This document shows, one piece after another, positions 56,569-64,000 of a DNA stretch of 64,000 bases. The position numbers were made by a program, and so were the translations under genes. Source of the DNA: Pigmentiphaga aceris. Its GTDB lineage: Bacteria; Pseudomonadota; Gammaproteobacteria; Burkholderiales; Burkholderiaceae_B. The DNA lies in contig NZ_CP043046.1 in NCBI RefSeq assembly GCF_008119665.1, positions 6,101,256 through 6,165,255 on the forward strand, read 5' to 3'. The notes beneath the pieces were generated by a model, which was given only the letters and a program-made list of their open reading frames with translations, did no database searches and was not told the origin of the DNA. Position 1 is the first letter of the stretch, and each line of letters begins with the position of its first letter.

Positions 56569-58534
56569 AGCGGTTGACTTCTTCACTCAGGGCATCGGCC
56601 AGGCGCTTCAATTCCTGGGCGGTGTTGGCCAGTTCCTGTGCACCATCGCGCTGGGCGGCGTTGTCGATGGCGATCGACTGTACGTTCTGCGCCAGCAAGG
56701 TGGCAGTGCTGCTTTGTTCACGCGTGGCGTGCGACACACTGGAGAACTGCTGGACGGCTGCCTGGCTTTGCGTCTCGATCTGTTCCAGTGTGCGTGCCAC
56801 GTCGCCGTTCAGATCCAGACCCTGCTGCATCAGACGATTGCCGGCGTCGATGGTGGTGATCGCGGTGCGCGTCTCGTCCTGCACGGCACGAATCATCGAC
56901 GCAATCTCTTGCGTGGCCTGACTGGTGCGGCCGGCAAGCTGACGCACCTCGTCGGCCACCACCGCAAAACCGCGCCCTTGTTCGCCGGCGCGCGCTGCCT
57001 CGATCGCAGCGTTCAGCGCCAGCAGATTGGTCTGCTCGGCAATGCCGCTGATCACACCGATGATGCCGCCGATCTGCTGCGAACGAGAACCCAGGTCATT
57101 GACCACATCCACCGTCTGACGCAGGGAATCCGCCAACTGCGCCAAGGCACCGGAGGCATCCCGCATCGACTTGCCGCCTGCCAGCGTGTGCTCGGCATTT
57201 TGCTGCGTCAGTTCCTCGGTGTGCTGCATGCTGTGGGCGATCTCTTGCGCGCTGGTACTGAACTCTTCCACCGCTGCCGCCATGCCATCGACCTGATCGG
57301 ACTGATGCGCGGCACGCGTGAGCGTCGCCGACGACAGTGCACTCAGCGCGTTCGACCGGCTGGTCACTTCACGAGCCGACGCGCGCACGCGTCCCACCGT
57401 GGTTTCCAGCGCCTCGGCCATATGATTGAAGCTGTCGGCCAGCGCACCGATTTCGTCGCGACTGCGAACCGTCATGCGCACGCTCAGCTGGCCTTCACCC
57501 AGCGCGTGGGCTTGTTTCACCATGCTGTCGAGCGGCTTCAGCTTGTGACGCAGCAAGGCCACACAGGCACCAATAGCCAAGGCCAAGGCCAGCAGACTGC
57601 CCAAGGCCAACTGCGTACCCACCGACCAAGTCAGCTCGTCAATCTCGGCCTGCGGCAAGGTCGCGAAGACGCGCCAGCTGCCGTCCGCCAGCGGCACCGC
57701 CACGCTCTGGAAGTCCTGCACACCATCATTCCAGGTAACGCGTGCGTTGCTTGCACCCGGCGGCAGGGCGGCGACTGCAGCTTCCGGTTTGGTCGTGCCT
57801 GCGGGCGGAATCAACCAGCGGTTTTCCTTGTCCAGCAAAGCCAGCGAACCGGTATTGCCAATGCGGAAGCTGGCCAAGGTGTCGAACAGCTTCTTCTGCT
57901 CGTCGGTGTAGTCAAAGCCCACATACAACACGGCAATGACCACGCCATCGACATCGCGCACGGGGGTGTATTGCGTCATGTAGTTGCGGCCGAACAGCAC
58001 CGCGCTGCCGACATAAGGCTCACCGGCCAGCAGCTTGGCGTAGGCCGGATGCTTGCGGTCCAGGGTCGTGCCAATCGCGCGCTCGCCGTCTTGTTTGCGC
58101 ACCGAGGTGGTGATGCGACGCAGCTCGTCACCGTCACGCACGAACACCGTTGCCGTGCCAGCGGTCAGACGCGAGAACTCATCGACTTCAGAGAAGTTGT
58201 TGTTCAGACGCAGGGCAGCACCCAGCACCAGCTGCGGCGCATCGACATCGGCAACCGGAATGCGCTGGGTGACGTCGCGGGTCAGGCCCTCGACAAAGCG
58301 ATCTTCGAACAGGTTGGCAAGACGCTGCGTGCTGATCCGCAGCGAGCCGTGGAAGCTCTGCAGCTGGTCGGCCAGCAAGCGCCCTTCACTGGCCAAGTGC
58401 TGATGATTCGTCTCAAGGTTGGCCTGGCTCAGCGAGCGCAGCGCAAACAGGCAGCTGCCGCTGATGACAATGACCAGTACCAGCGTCAACGACGACGCCA
58501 ACTGGCCGGCAATGCCGAAACGTTTTTGGAGCAC
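56561..58534 (-). CDS. Methyl-accepting chemotaxis protein with periplasmic Cache-type sensor
   Basis: About 657 residues. First membrane helix [20 protein letters not shown], a periplasmic sensor of roughly 290 residues resembling the Cache 3/Cache 2 fusion type, a second helix ([20 protein letters not shown]), then HAMP ([20 protein letters not shown]). The signalling hairpin tip is [20 protein letters not shown]. It ends EEVNRFS without an NWETF-like CheR tether. I prefer the GTG start at 58534 with AAGGA 7 nt upstream over a start 20 codons earlier. No che genes are nearby. Confidence 0.9.
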   Translation of the reverse strand: MLQKRFGIAGQLASSLTLVLVIVISGSCLFALRSLSQANLETNHQHLASEGRLLADQLQSFHGSLRISTQRLANLFEDRFVEGLTRDVTQRIPVADVDAPQLVLGAALRLNNNFSEVDEFSRLTAGTATVFVRDGDELRRITTSVRKQDGERAIGTTLDRKHPAYAKLLAGEPYVGSAVLFGRNYMTQYTPVRDVDGVVIAVLYVGFDYTDEQKKLFDTLASFRIGNTGSLALLDKENRWLIPPAGTTKPEAAVAALPPGASNARVTWNDGVQDFQSVAVPLADGSWRVFATLPQAEIDELTWSVGTQLALGSLLALALAIGACVALLRHKLKPLDSMVKQAHALGEGQLSVRMTVRSRDEIGALADSFNHMAEALETTVGRVRASAREVTSRSNALSALSSATLTRAAHQSDQVDGMAAAVEEFSTSAQEIAHSMQHTEELTQQNAEHTLAGGKSMRDASGALAQLADSLRQTVDVVNDLGSRSQQIGGIIGVISGIAEQTNLLALNAAIEAARAGEQGRGFAVVADEVRQLAGRTSQATQEIASMIRAVQDETRTAITTIDAGNRLMQQGLDLNGDVARTLEQIETQSQAAVQQFSSVSHATREQSSTATLLAQNVQSIAIDNAAQRDGAQELANTAQELKRLADALSEEVNRFS

Positions 58535-58793
58535 GGGGAGATCCTTGGAATGCCGCGGCGCAGAGGCGGCTTGTAATAGCGAAGGATCTGCCACGTACCG
58601 ACTGCGCGCGGTCTACGTGGAGTTCTACTCGTCCTTCAAGCACGTTAACGGCTGAAATTCCATGATCTGAATCAGGTATTTGTCAGAAAAGCTACCGTTC
58701 GTCTGAAAACTAGGGTTTACCCGTGATCAAAACATGGTGTGGCGCTATTGAAGTCGCATGATTTGCTGTACTTGATCTGCTGAGTTGTCTGTA

Positions 58794-60266
58794 TCACTTG
58801 CCGATGCAGAACCGCGAGAAAATCACCCCCAGCAAGTCATCACTGGTAAACGCGCCCGTGATGCTCGTCAGCGCATCGTGCGCCAGTCGCAACTCTTCTG
58901 CGAACAAGTCCAGCACGCGGTCGCTTTGTGCTGCATGGGCATCGGCTTCGTCCAGGTGGTCTTGGGCCTTCAGCAACGCCTGCAGGTGGCGTTCGCGGGC
59001 CAGGTAAGGGCTCTCGGCACCTGGGTTCCATCCGGCAACTGCCAGCAGCGCCTGGCGCAGCGCATCCAGGCCGTCACCGGTGCGTGCAGAGATGGCCAAA
59101 CGGATGGGTTCTGCATCTTGCGGCACGTCGGCAGGTTCACTGGCCGTTCCCATGCCCAATCTGTTGTCTGTGGGGTACGCAGCATCCGACGGACGGTTTG
59201 CGGCTCCCGTTCCCCACGCCGAGGCACCGAAGGTCTGGTCCGTCAGCAGATCCACCTTGTTGAACACCTGGAAGACCGGCGTGCGTGGCGGCAGTCTGCG
59301 CGCAATGTCCTCGTCCAGGGTTTCGGTCTGCGCCGTTGCATCTTGCAGATGGATGATCACATCCGCCTTGGCGATCTCTGCCCAGGTGCGCTCGATGCCC
59401 AGCCGCTCGACCGTGTCATCGGTCTCGCGCAGCCCTGCCGTGTCAACGATGTGCAGCGCCACGCCATCGATCACGATCTGCTGCACCACCTTGTCGCGCG
59501 TGGTGCCAGCAATCGGGGTGACGATCGCTACCTCATCCCCCGCCAGCGCATTCAGCAGACTCGACTTGCCCACGTTCGGCCGCCCGGCCAGCACCACATG
59601 CAGCCCTTCACGCAGAATCGCACCCTGACGTGCACGCGCCAGCAGCCTGACCAGTTCACTGCGAATCCCGGCCAGCGTGCGACGGGCGTCATACTTTTCC
59701 AGGAACTCGATCTCTTCTTCCGGGAAATCCAGCGTGGCTTCCACCAGCATGCGCAAGCCCACGATCTGATCGCCCAGCGCATTCACCTCGTGCGAAAACG
59801 CACCCGTCATCGACGCCACCGCACTGCGCGCGGCGGCCTCCGACGATGCATCGATCAGGTCGGCCACTGCTTCCGCCTGCGCCAGATCCAGCCGGTCATT
59901 CAGAAATGCACGGCGCGTGAATTCCCCGGGTTCGGCCAGCCGCAGGCCCAGCGCCTTGCCCGCTTCCAGACAGCGCGCCAGCAGCCGCCGCATCACCATC
60001 GGCCCGCCATGGCCTTGCAGTTCCAGCACGTGTTCGCCGGTGTAGGAGTGCGGAGCCTCGAAACGCAGCGCAATGCCTTCGTCGATGGCATTGCCGTCGG
60101 CATCCAGGAACGGCAGGAAATACGCATGACGCGCTTTCAATTCCGTGCGGCCAAGCAAGGCCTCGACCAGCGTGTCGATATTGCGTCCCGACACGCGAAC
60201 GACACCAATGCCACCTCGTCCTGGGGCAGTGGCAATCGCAGCAATAGGGTCGTGGTCGGATGTCAT
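58794..60266 (-). CDS. mnmE: tRNA modification GTPase MnmE (TrmE)
   Basis: Potassium-activated GTPase that works with MnmG on tRNA U34. It has the N-terminal formyl-THF-binding domain ([20 protein letters not shown]), G1 [15 protein letters not shown]2 [10 protein letters not shown]3 DTAGLRET, G4 NKVD and the C-terminal FCIGK motif. Between G4 and the SARTG motif is a ~45-residue Ala/Gly/Pro/Asp-rich insert, so the 490 residues exceed the usual ~455. I start at [11 protein letters not shown]. The upstream 69-bp duplicated terminator sequence overlaps nothing coding. Confidence 0.95.
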   Translation of the reverse strand: MTSDHDPIAAIATAPGRGGIGVVRVSGRNIDTLVEALLGRTELKARHAYFLPFLDADGNAIDEGIALRFEAPHSYTGEHVLELQGHGGPMVMRRLLARCLEAGKALGLRLAEPGEFTRRAFLNDRLDLAQAEAVADLIDASSEAAARSAVASMTGAFSHEVNALGDQIVGLRMLVEATLDFPEEEIEFLEKYDARRTLAGIRSELVRLLARARQGAILREGLHVVLAGRPNVGKSSLLNALAGDEVAIVTPIAGTTRDKVVQQIVIDGVALHIVDTAGLRETDDTVERLGIERTWAEIAKADVIIHLQDATAQTETLDEDIARRLPPRTPVFQVFNKVDLLTDQTFGASAWGTGAANRPSDAAYPTDNRLGMGTASEPADVPQDAEPIRLAISARTGDGLDALRQALLAVAGWNPGAESPYLARERHLQALLKAQDHLDEADAHAAQSDRVLDLFAEELRLAHDALTSITGAFTSDDLLGVIFSRFCIGK

Positions 60267-60272
60267 TCGGGG

Positions 60273-60341
60273 CTCCGCAAATTCCAATGAAAAACCCCAC
60301 GCGCCCAAAGGGCTGCGTGGGGTTTGAATCGTACACGGGGC
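60273..60341. repeat. 69-bp direct repeat, copy 1 (terminator-bearing)
   Basis: Begins CTCCGCAAATTCCAATG and ends GTACACGGGGC. It contains the hairpin AACCCCACGC / GCGTGGGGTT with a short T-run on the minus strand. It differs at one base from copy 2, exactly 400 bp away. Confidence 0.95.
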
Positions 60342-60521
60342 ATTCCTGGTTCGTTACGACTCTTCGCTGGCTCTCTGCAAACTTGGTGTGAAATCAAGCA
60401 CCGAACCATCGATTCACAAGGGATCAGGCTGCGTTCTCTCTGCAGAGCTCTATTTTCTCTCTGCAAGCTGCCAGCGAGGTGCTGTGTCCGAGCCTGTGTT
60501 GATAATCACACCTCGGCCTCG

Positions 60522-60653
60522 TTACTTAGCAGAGAAATACTCGCCAAGCTTGTCTGTGTCGTAGTCGTTGCCAGCTTGCTTGAACTCCACCACCCCGTTT
60601 TTTTTGGCGGCGATCAGTTGCCCGAGCAAGGCCCTCAGTGCCACTGCATTCAT
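60522..60653 (-). pseudogene. 5' fragment of an AlbA/Schlafen-type ATP-binding protein gene
   Basis: A 43-residue frame, MNAVALRALLGQLIAAKKNG then VVEFKQAGNDYDTDKLGEYF and SAK, followed by a stop. The sequence VEFK...DYDTDKLGEYFSA is the start of the AlbA_2 (Schlafen-like) domain, normally part of a 400-500-residue protein, so this looks truncated at its 3' side. It lies between the two 69-bp direct repeats. It might still be expressed as a microprotein, but decay is more likely. Confidence 0.55.
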
Positions 60654-60672
60654 GTTGCTTTCCTTGAGGCGA

Positions 60673-60741
60673 CTCCGCAAATTCCAATGCAAAACCCCAC
60701 GCGCCCAAAGGGCTGCGTGGGGTTTGAATCGTACACGGGGC
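60673..60741. repeat. 69-bp direct repeat, copy 2 (yidC terminator)
   Basis: Same sequence as 60273-60341 with one substitution. On the minus strand AACCCCACGC-AGCCCTTTGGGC-GCGTGGGGTTTTG is an intrinsic terminator about 55 bp after the yidC stop, so this is probably the original yidC terminator. Confidence 0.95.
60690..60724 (-). terminator. Intrinsic terminator downstream of yidC
   Basis: A 10-bp stem AACCCCACGC/GCGTGGGGTT with inner GCCC/GGGC pairing, followed by TTTTG on the minus strand. Located within direct-repeat copy 2. Confidence 0.8.
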
Positions 60742-60771
60742 GAGTCCTGAGAACTGCCCCGGCGATCAGGC

Positions 60772-62442
60772 TTACGCCTTCTTCGCTTCCATCCGTCTGG
60801 TGATCGACCACTGCTGGGCAATCGACAAGGTGTTGTTCACCACCCAGTACAGCACCAGGCCCGACGGGAAGAAGAACATCATCCCGCCGAAGACCAGCGG
60901 CATCACCATCATGACCTTGGCCTGGACTGGGTCCGGCGGCGTCGGGTTCAGCTTCATCTGCAGGAACATGGTTCCCATCATGATGGCGGGCAGGATGAAG
61001 AAGGGGTCCGGTGCGGCCAGGTCATGAATCCAGCCGATCCAGGGTGCGTTGCGCATTTCAACGCTGGCCAGCAGCACCCAGTACAGTGAGATGAACACCG
61101 GGATCTGGATCACGACCGGCAGGCAGCCGCCCAGCGGATTGATCTTCTCGGTGCGATACAGCTCCATCATCGCAGTGTTGAGCTTCTGGCGGTCGTCGCC
61201 GTACTTCTCGCGCAGCGCGGTCAGGCGCGGTGCCACCAGCTTCATGCGGGCCATCGAGCGATAACTTGCTGCCGACAGCGGGTAGAACGCGGCCTTGATC
61301 AGGAAGGTCAGCGCAACGATCGTCCAGCCCCAGTTCAGCAGCACGCTGTGCAACCAGGTCATCAGCTTGAACAGCGGCTTGGCGATGATGGTCAGCACAC
61401 CGTAGTCGACCACCAGTTCCAGGCCCGGGGCAACTTCTGCCATGGCGCGCTGGTCTTGCGGGCCGATCCACAGGCGCGAATCCACGCTGGTGGCGGTGCC
61501 GGGGGCAATGTCACCAACCGGCTGAATCGCACGCACGGCGAACAGGTTGTTCGACAGATGCGTCAGGTCATAGGTGCGTGCTGCACCTTGGGGCGGTACC
61601 CAGGCGGTGGCGAAGTAATGCTGCACCATGCCCACCCAGCCGGAGTTCGACTGCTTGGTGTATTGCGCCTTGTTCTTCTCGATGTCCGAGAAGCTGACCT
61701 TCTGGAACTTGGTTTCGTCGGAGTAGACAGCCGGGCCGGTGAAGGTGCTGTAGAACTTCGACTCTCCCGGCGGCGGCGTGCCGTCGCGGGTGATCTGGTA
61801 GTACAGCGACGGTGCCAGCGGGTTGGCGGTGGCGTTGGCCATGTCGTGGCGCACACCAACGTCGTAGCGGCTCTTGCGCAGCGTGTAGGTCTTGACGACC
61901 TTCAGGCCGTTCGACTCGGCTTCGAACACCACGTCGAGCGCTTCGCCTTCCAGCGCGCGCGGCGTGCTGGTGACGCGGAACGGGGTCTGGTGCGTCGGGA
62001 ACGATGCGCCAGCAGGTGCGCCGATCACGCCGGTCTGTGCCAGGTAGGTGCGGGCTGCCGAGCGGTCGAGCAGCACCATTGGTTGCTTCGGATCTTCGAT
62101 GCTGGGCTGGTTCAGCAGCTCGGCCTTGATGATCTGTGCACCCACGGTGTCGAAGGTCAGACGCAGTACATCGGTGGTGACGACGACGGTTTCAGCGGCC
62201 GCAGCGGGTGCGACGGTGGAGCCGGGCACGGCCTGAGCCGATGCCGGGGCGCTGCCGGGCGTGCCAGCAGGAACCGAGTTGTCAGCGCCGCCGGGCGCAG
62301 CTGCGCCAGATGCCGCCGGCGCGGTTTGCGCAGGGGTGCCGCCGAACAGCGACGGCTTGCCATTGTGCTTTTGCCAGCCGTCCCAGAGGAACAGCAGCGA
62401 GAGCGAAAAGATCATCCAGAGGATGGTGCGTTTCATGTCCAT
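60772..62442 (-). CDS. yidC: Membrane protein insertase YidC
   Basis: Inserts and folds inner-membrane proteins, alone or with SecYEG. It starts MDMKRTILWMIFSLSLLFLW (first membrane helix). A Pro/Ala/Gly-rich linker, a large periplasmic beta-domain (residues ~100-330) and the conserved five-helix core (TIVALTFLIKAAFYPLSAAS, GCLPVVIQIPVFISLYWVLL) follow. 556 residues is normal. The frame is open further upstream to 62649, but the chosen start gives the conserved N-terminus. Follows yidD by 46 bp. Confidence 0.96.
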   Translation of the reverse strand: MDMKRTILWMIFSLSLLFLWDGWQKHNGKPSLFGGTPAQTAPAASGAAAPGGADNSVPAGTPGSAPASAQAVPGSTVAPAAAAETVVVTTDVLRLTFDTVGAQIIKAELLNQPSIEDPKQPMVLLDRSAARTYLAQTGVIGAPAGASFPTHQTPFRVTSTPRALEGEALDVVFEAESNGLKVVKTYTLRKSRYDVGVRHDMANATANPLAPSLYYQITRDGTPPPGESKFYSTFTGPAVYSDETKFQKVSFSDIEKNKAQYTKQSNSGWVGMVQHYFATAWVPPQGAARTYDLTHLSNNLFAVRAIQPVGDIAPGTATSVDSRLWIGPQDQRAMAEVAPGLELVVDYGVLTIIAKPLFKLMTWLHSVLLNWGWTIVALTFLIKAAFYPLSAASYRSMARMKLVAPRLTALREKYGDDRQKLNTAMMELYRTEKINPLGGCLPVVIQIPVFISLYWVLLASVEMRNAPWIGWIHDLAAPDPFFILPAIMMGTMFLQMKLNPTPPDPVQAKVMMVMPLVFGGMMFFFPSGLVLYWVVNNTLSIAQQWSITRRMEAKKA

Positions 62443-62488
62443 GGACGGAAATTCCAAGTCGTCGCAGCGAGGGCTAAAGCCCGCTAGT

Positions 62489-62821
62489 TTAGTCGTCTCC
62501 GGGTCCGCAGCGTTCGCGGAATAACCGGGGATGGGGCGGTGGTGGAGCGTTGCCCTCGACCGGGGGAACCGGGTCGATGCCGCCCTCGCACCATGGATGA
62601 CAGCGGCCCAGCCGCCGCATTGCCAGATAACTGCCACGAGCGGCCCCATGTTGTTCTATTGCCTCGATGGCATAGACCGAACAGGTGGGCAGAAAGCGGC
62701 AGGAGTGCCCAAGGAACGGGCTGACGAAATATCGGTAGAAGCGAATCGGCAGGATCAGCGCCCAACGAAGCCAGCGCTTGCTGGCCGCGTGCAGTGTACG
62801 CGCTGAGCCTGACAGCTTCAT
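62489..62821 (-). CDS. yidD: Membrane protein insertion efficiency factor YidD
   Basis: 110 residues. A short amphipathic protein with the conserved [35 protein letters not shown], and [16 protein letters not shown] segments. It assists YidC-dependent insertion at the inner face of the membrane. Its ATG overlaps the rnpA stop by 4 bp. Confidence 0.94.
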   Translation of the reverse strand: MKLSGSARTLHAASKRWLRWALILPIRFYRYFVSPFLGHSCRFLPTCSVYAIEAIEQHGAARGSYLAMRRLGRCHPWCEGGIDPVPPVEGNAPPPPHPRLFRERCGPGDD

Positions 62822-63300
62822 GTGCGTGGACGCGCCGGTCGGGCTGAGTCATCTCGCTGGCGAATTGCCCGGGCGAAATGCGCGTCGGCTTCGGCGCGTG
62901 CCAATTGCTTGAGCGAGGTCAGGGAACCCTGCGCGATACGGCTGTGCAGGCGAACCACATAGTCGCGCGGGGGCAATTGGAGACGGACGTGACGAAACGC
63001 CTCGCGCAGCACTCTGCGCAAGGTGTTTCGACTGACGGACAGGGGCGCGTTGCGCTTGCCGATCACCAGGCCAAGTCGCGCGCCTGTGGGGATCGGTGCT
63101 GCCGGTGTGGCGTCTGCTGGCATGTTTACCGCGTTGTCGCCGGCGTCAGACGTGACGGCGGCGGTGGCGACGGGCGCGTGCAAGGACGACGCGCTCAAAA
63201 CAAAAAGCGCCCCTTTTGCAAGGCGGCGCCCTTTCAGCGCAGGGGCAAACTCAGCCGGGCTACGCAAACGCGCCGTCTTTGGAAACGACGCGGTCAACAC
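62818..63300 (-). CDS. rnpA: Ribonuclease P protein component
   Basis: Protein subunit of RNase P, which matures tRNA 5' ends. Family segments are [20 protein letters not shown] and the RNR-like [20 protein letters not shown]. About 30 residues of Ala/Asp/Pro-rich sequence are inserted between the first strands and [11 protein letters not shown] place the start at a GTG 10 nt after the rpmH stop, with TAAGG as ribosome-binding site, giving about 160 residues. The frame continues upstream through rpmH, which cannot be coding in both frames here. Confidence 0.9.
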   Translation of the reverse strand: MLTASFPKTARLRSPAEFAPALKGRRLAKGALFVLSASSLHAPVATAAVTSDAGDNAVNMPADATPAAPIPTGARLGLVIGKRNAPLSVSRNTLRRVLREAFRHVRLQLPPRDYVVRLHSRIAQGSLTSLKQLARAEADAHFARAIRQRDDSARPARPRT

Positions 63301-63310
63301 GCGATCAACC

Positions 63311-63445
63311 TTAGACGGCCAGACGCTTGCGACCCTTGGCGCGACGTGCGTTGATGACTGCGCGGCCACCACGGGTCTTCATGCGCACGCGGAAACCGTG
63401 GGTGCGCTTGCGACGGGTAACGGAAGGTTGGTAAGTACGTTTCAT
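63311..63445 (-). CDS. rpmH: 50S ribosomal protein L34
   Basis: 44 residues: [40 protein letters not shown] and RLAV. Essentially the universal L34 sequence. It heads the rpmH-rnpA-yidD-yidC block and faces the probable dnaA upstream region. Confidence 0.98.
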   Translation of the reverse strand: MKRTYQPSVTRRKRTHGFRVRMKTRGGRAVINARRAKGRKRLAV

Positions 63446-64000
63446 GTTGGTTCCAGGTTGTCTGTGCGGCGCATGTCGAACACCAATGTCAGACAGCTTG
63501 CCCGCCAGCCACGCCTGCGATTGGGCGGGGCCGAATACTGTGTGTTGCAGGGATTAGCCAAACCAGCCGCCAAAGAACTCCGGCCAGACAGGTAAGACAC
63601 TTCCACAACTGCTTCGCGCCACATCCGTTGGCTTGGCTCGTCATGTGGTCGATGTGCACTTTTGCCACCGACGCGTACCTGCAACAAAACCACTGCAAGT
63701 AGGCCCCACACCACAAGCCCCGGCCAAACGCCATGACTTTTTTCGGAAAGAAATCCCGAAAAGCCCGCCATTTCATCAAATTTGCTGTTCGCCGTCAATC
63801 GTTTCCCAGCTGTCCACAGGTAAATGGCGGCCCTTGCCTGTGGATAACTTCGGGTCAAAAGAGTAGAATCAGGGGTTTCGGATTGGCAAACAGGTGTTGT
63901 TTAGCGGTAGCTATGCAAGCGCTGACAAACCTTTTGCCCTTTGGTCTGACGCACGTCTAACCCACGCGTGCCAGGCCGATCCTTTCGCAATTTGGGATTC
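63446..64000. other. Region upstream of rpmH, probably the rpmH-dnaA intergenic space
   Basis: 555 bp without a credible gene. It contains a perfect DnaA box TGTGGATAA at 63839-63847 and a weaker one (CTGTCCACA, 63810-63818). The usual gene order places dnaA beyond the right edge on the plus strand; this is inferred, as no dnaA codons are visible. Confidence 0.6.
63810..63847. promoter_or_regulatory. DnaA boxes in the presumed dnaA upstream region
   Basis: One perfect 9-mer (63839-63847) and one two-mismatch 9-mer (63810-63818). With so few boxes, autoregulation of dnaA is likelier than a full origin. Confidence 0.6.

Noticed and set aside
63018..63372. rnpA reading frame extended upstream through rpmH
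   Set aside because: The extension overlaps L34 in another frame; the GTG at 63300 with a good ribosome-binding site gives a normal-length protein.

Overview
The window looks like the chromosomal origin region of a GC-rich betaproteobacterium of the order Burkholderiales. The gene content and order (rep-priA-hemE, the atp operon, parB-parA-rsmG-mnmG, and mnmE-yidC-yidD-rnpA-rpmH) suggest the Alcaligenaceae (Bordetella/Achromobacter-like), but genus is not determinable here. No rRNA, tRNA, CRISPR array, complete insertion sequence or prophage was seen.

Layout. From 0 to 21.3 kb everything is on the minus strand: replication/repair helicases (rep, priA), haem synthesis (hemE), an orphan Fis-type regulator, the complete F1Fo ATP synthase operon (atpIBEFHAGDC) and the segregation/tRNA-modification block mnmG-rsmG-lipocalin-parA-GNAT-parB. 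From 21.3 to 22.8 kb lies a non-coding block with three parS sites and two large inverted copies of an unrecognised structured element. From about 24.5 kb most genes switch to the plus strand. A dense DnaA-box cluster with a DnaA-trio-like motif and an AT-rich flank sits at 27.7-28.35 kb, which I infer to be oriC. It is followed by an SbcD/SbcC-like (YhaO/YhaN-like) pair and then by a second, degenerate, colinear copy of the same DnaA-box module at 32.2-32.5 kb.

From 32.6 to 56 kb the content is metabolic and accessory: an EamA exporter, an old-yellow-enzyme reductase with divergent LysR regulator, a GntR-controlled TRAP transporter with DUF2848, amidase and isochorismatase-fold genes, an alpha/beta hydrolase that lacks its nucleophile and overlaps a large beta-propeller sensor kinase with its response regulator, an AraC regulator, a sulfur-themed stretch (SfnB-like flavoprotein, cysteine/thiol dioxygenase, MetQ-like binding protein, Lrp regulator), D-Ala-D-Ala ligase and a second LysR. 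From 56.5 to 64 kb are a chemoreceptor, mnmE, a 69-bp direct duplication enclosing a gene fragment, and yidC-yidD-rnpA-rpmH. The right end carries a perfect DnaA box in what is probably the dnaA upstream region; dnaA itself is not in the window.

The strongest candidates for something undescribed are: (i) the pair of inverted ~410-bp elements with compensatory stem changes next to parS (21681-22749); (ii) the two colinear DnaA-box/DnaA-trio modules flanking the Mre11-Rad50-like gene pair; (iii) the Ser-to-Gly alpha/beta hydrolase overlapping a sensor kinase. Percent identities mentioned are estimates by eye.
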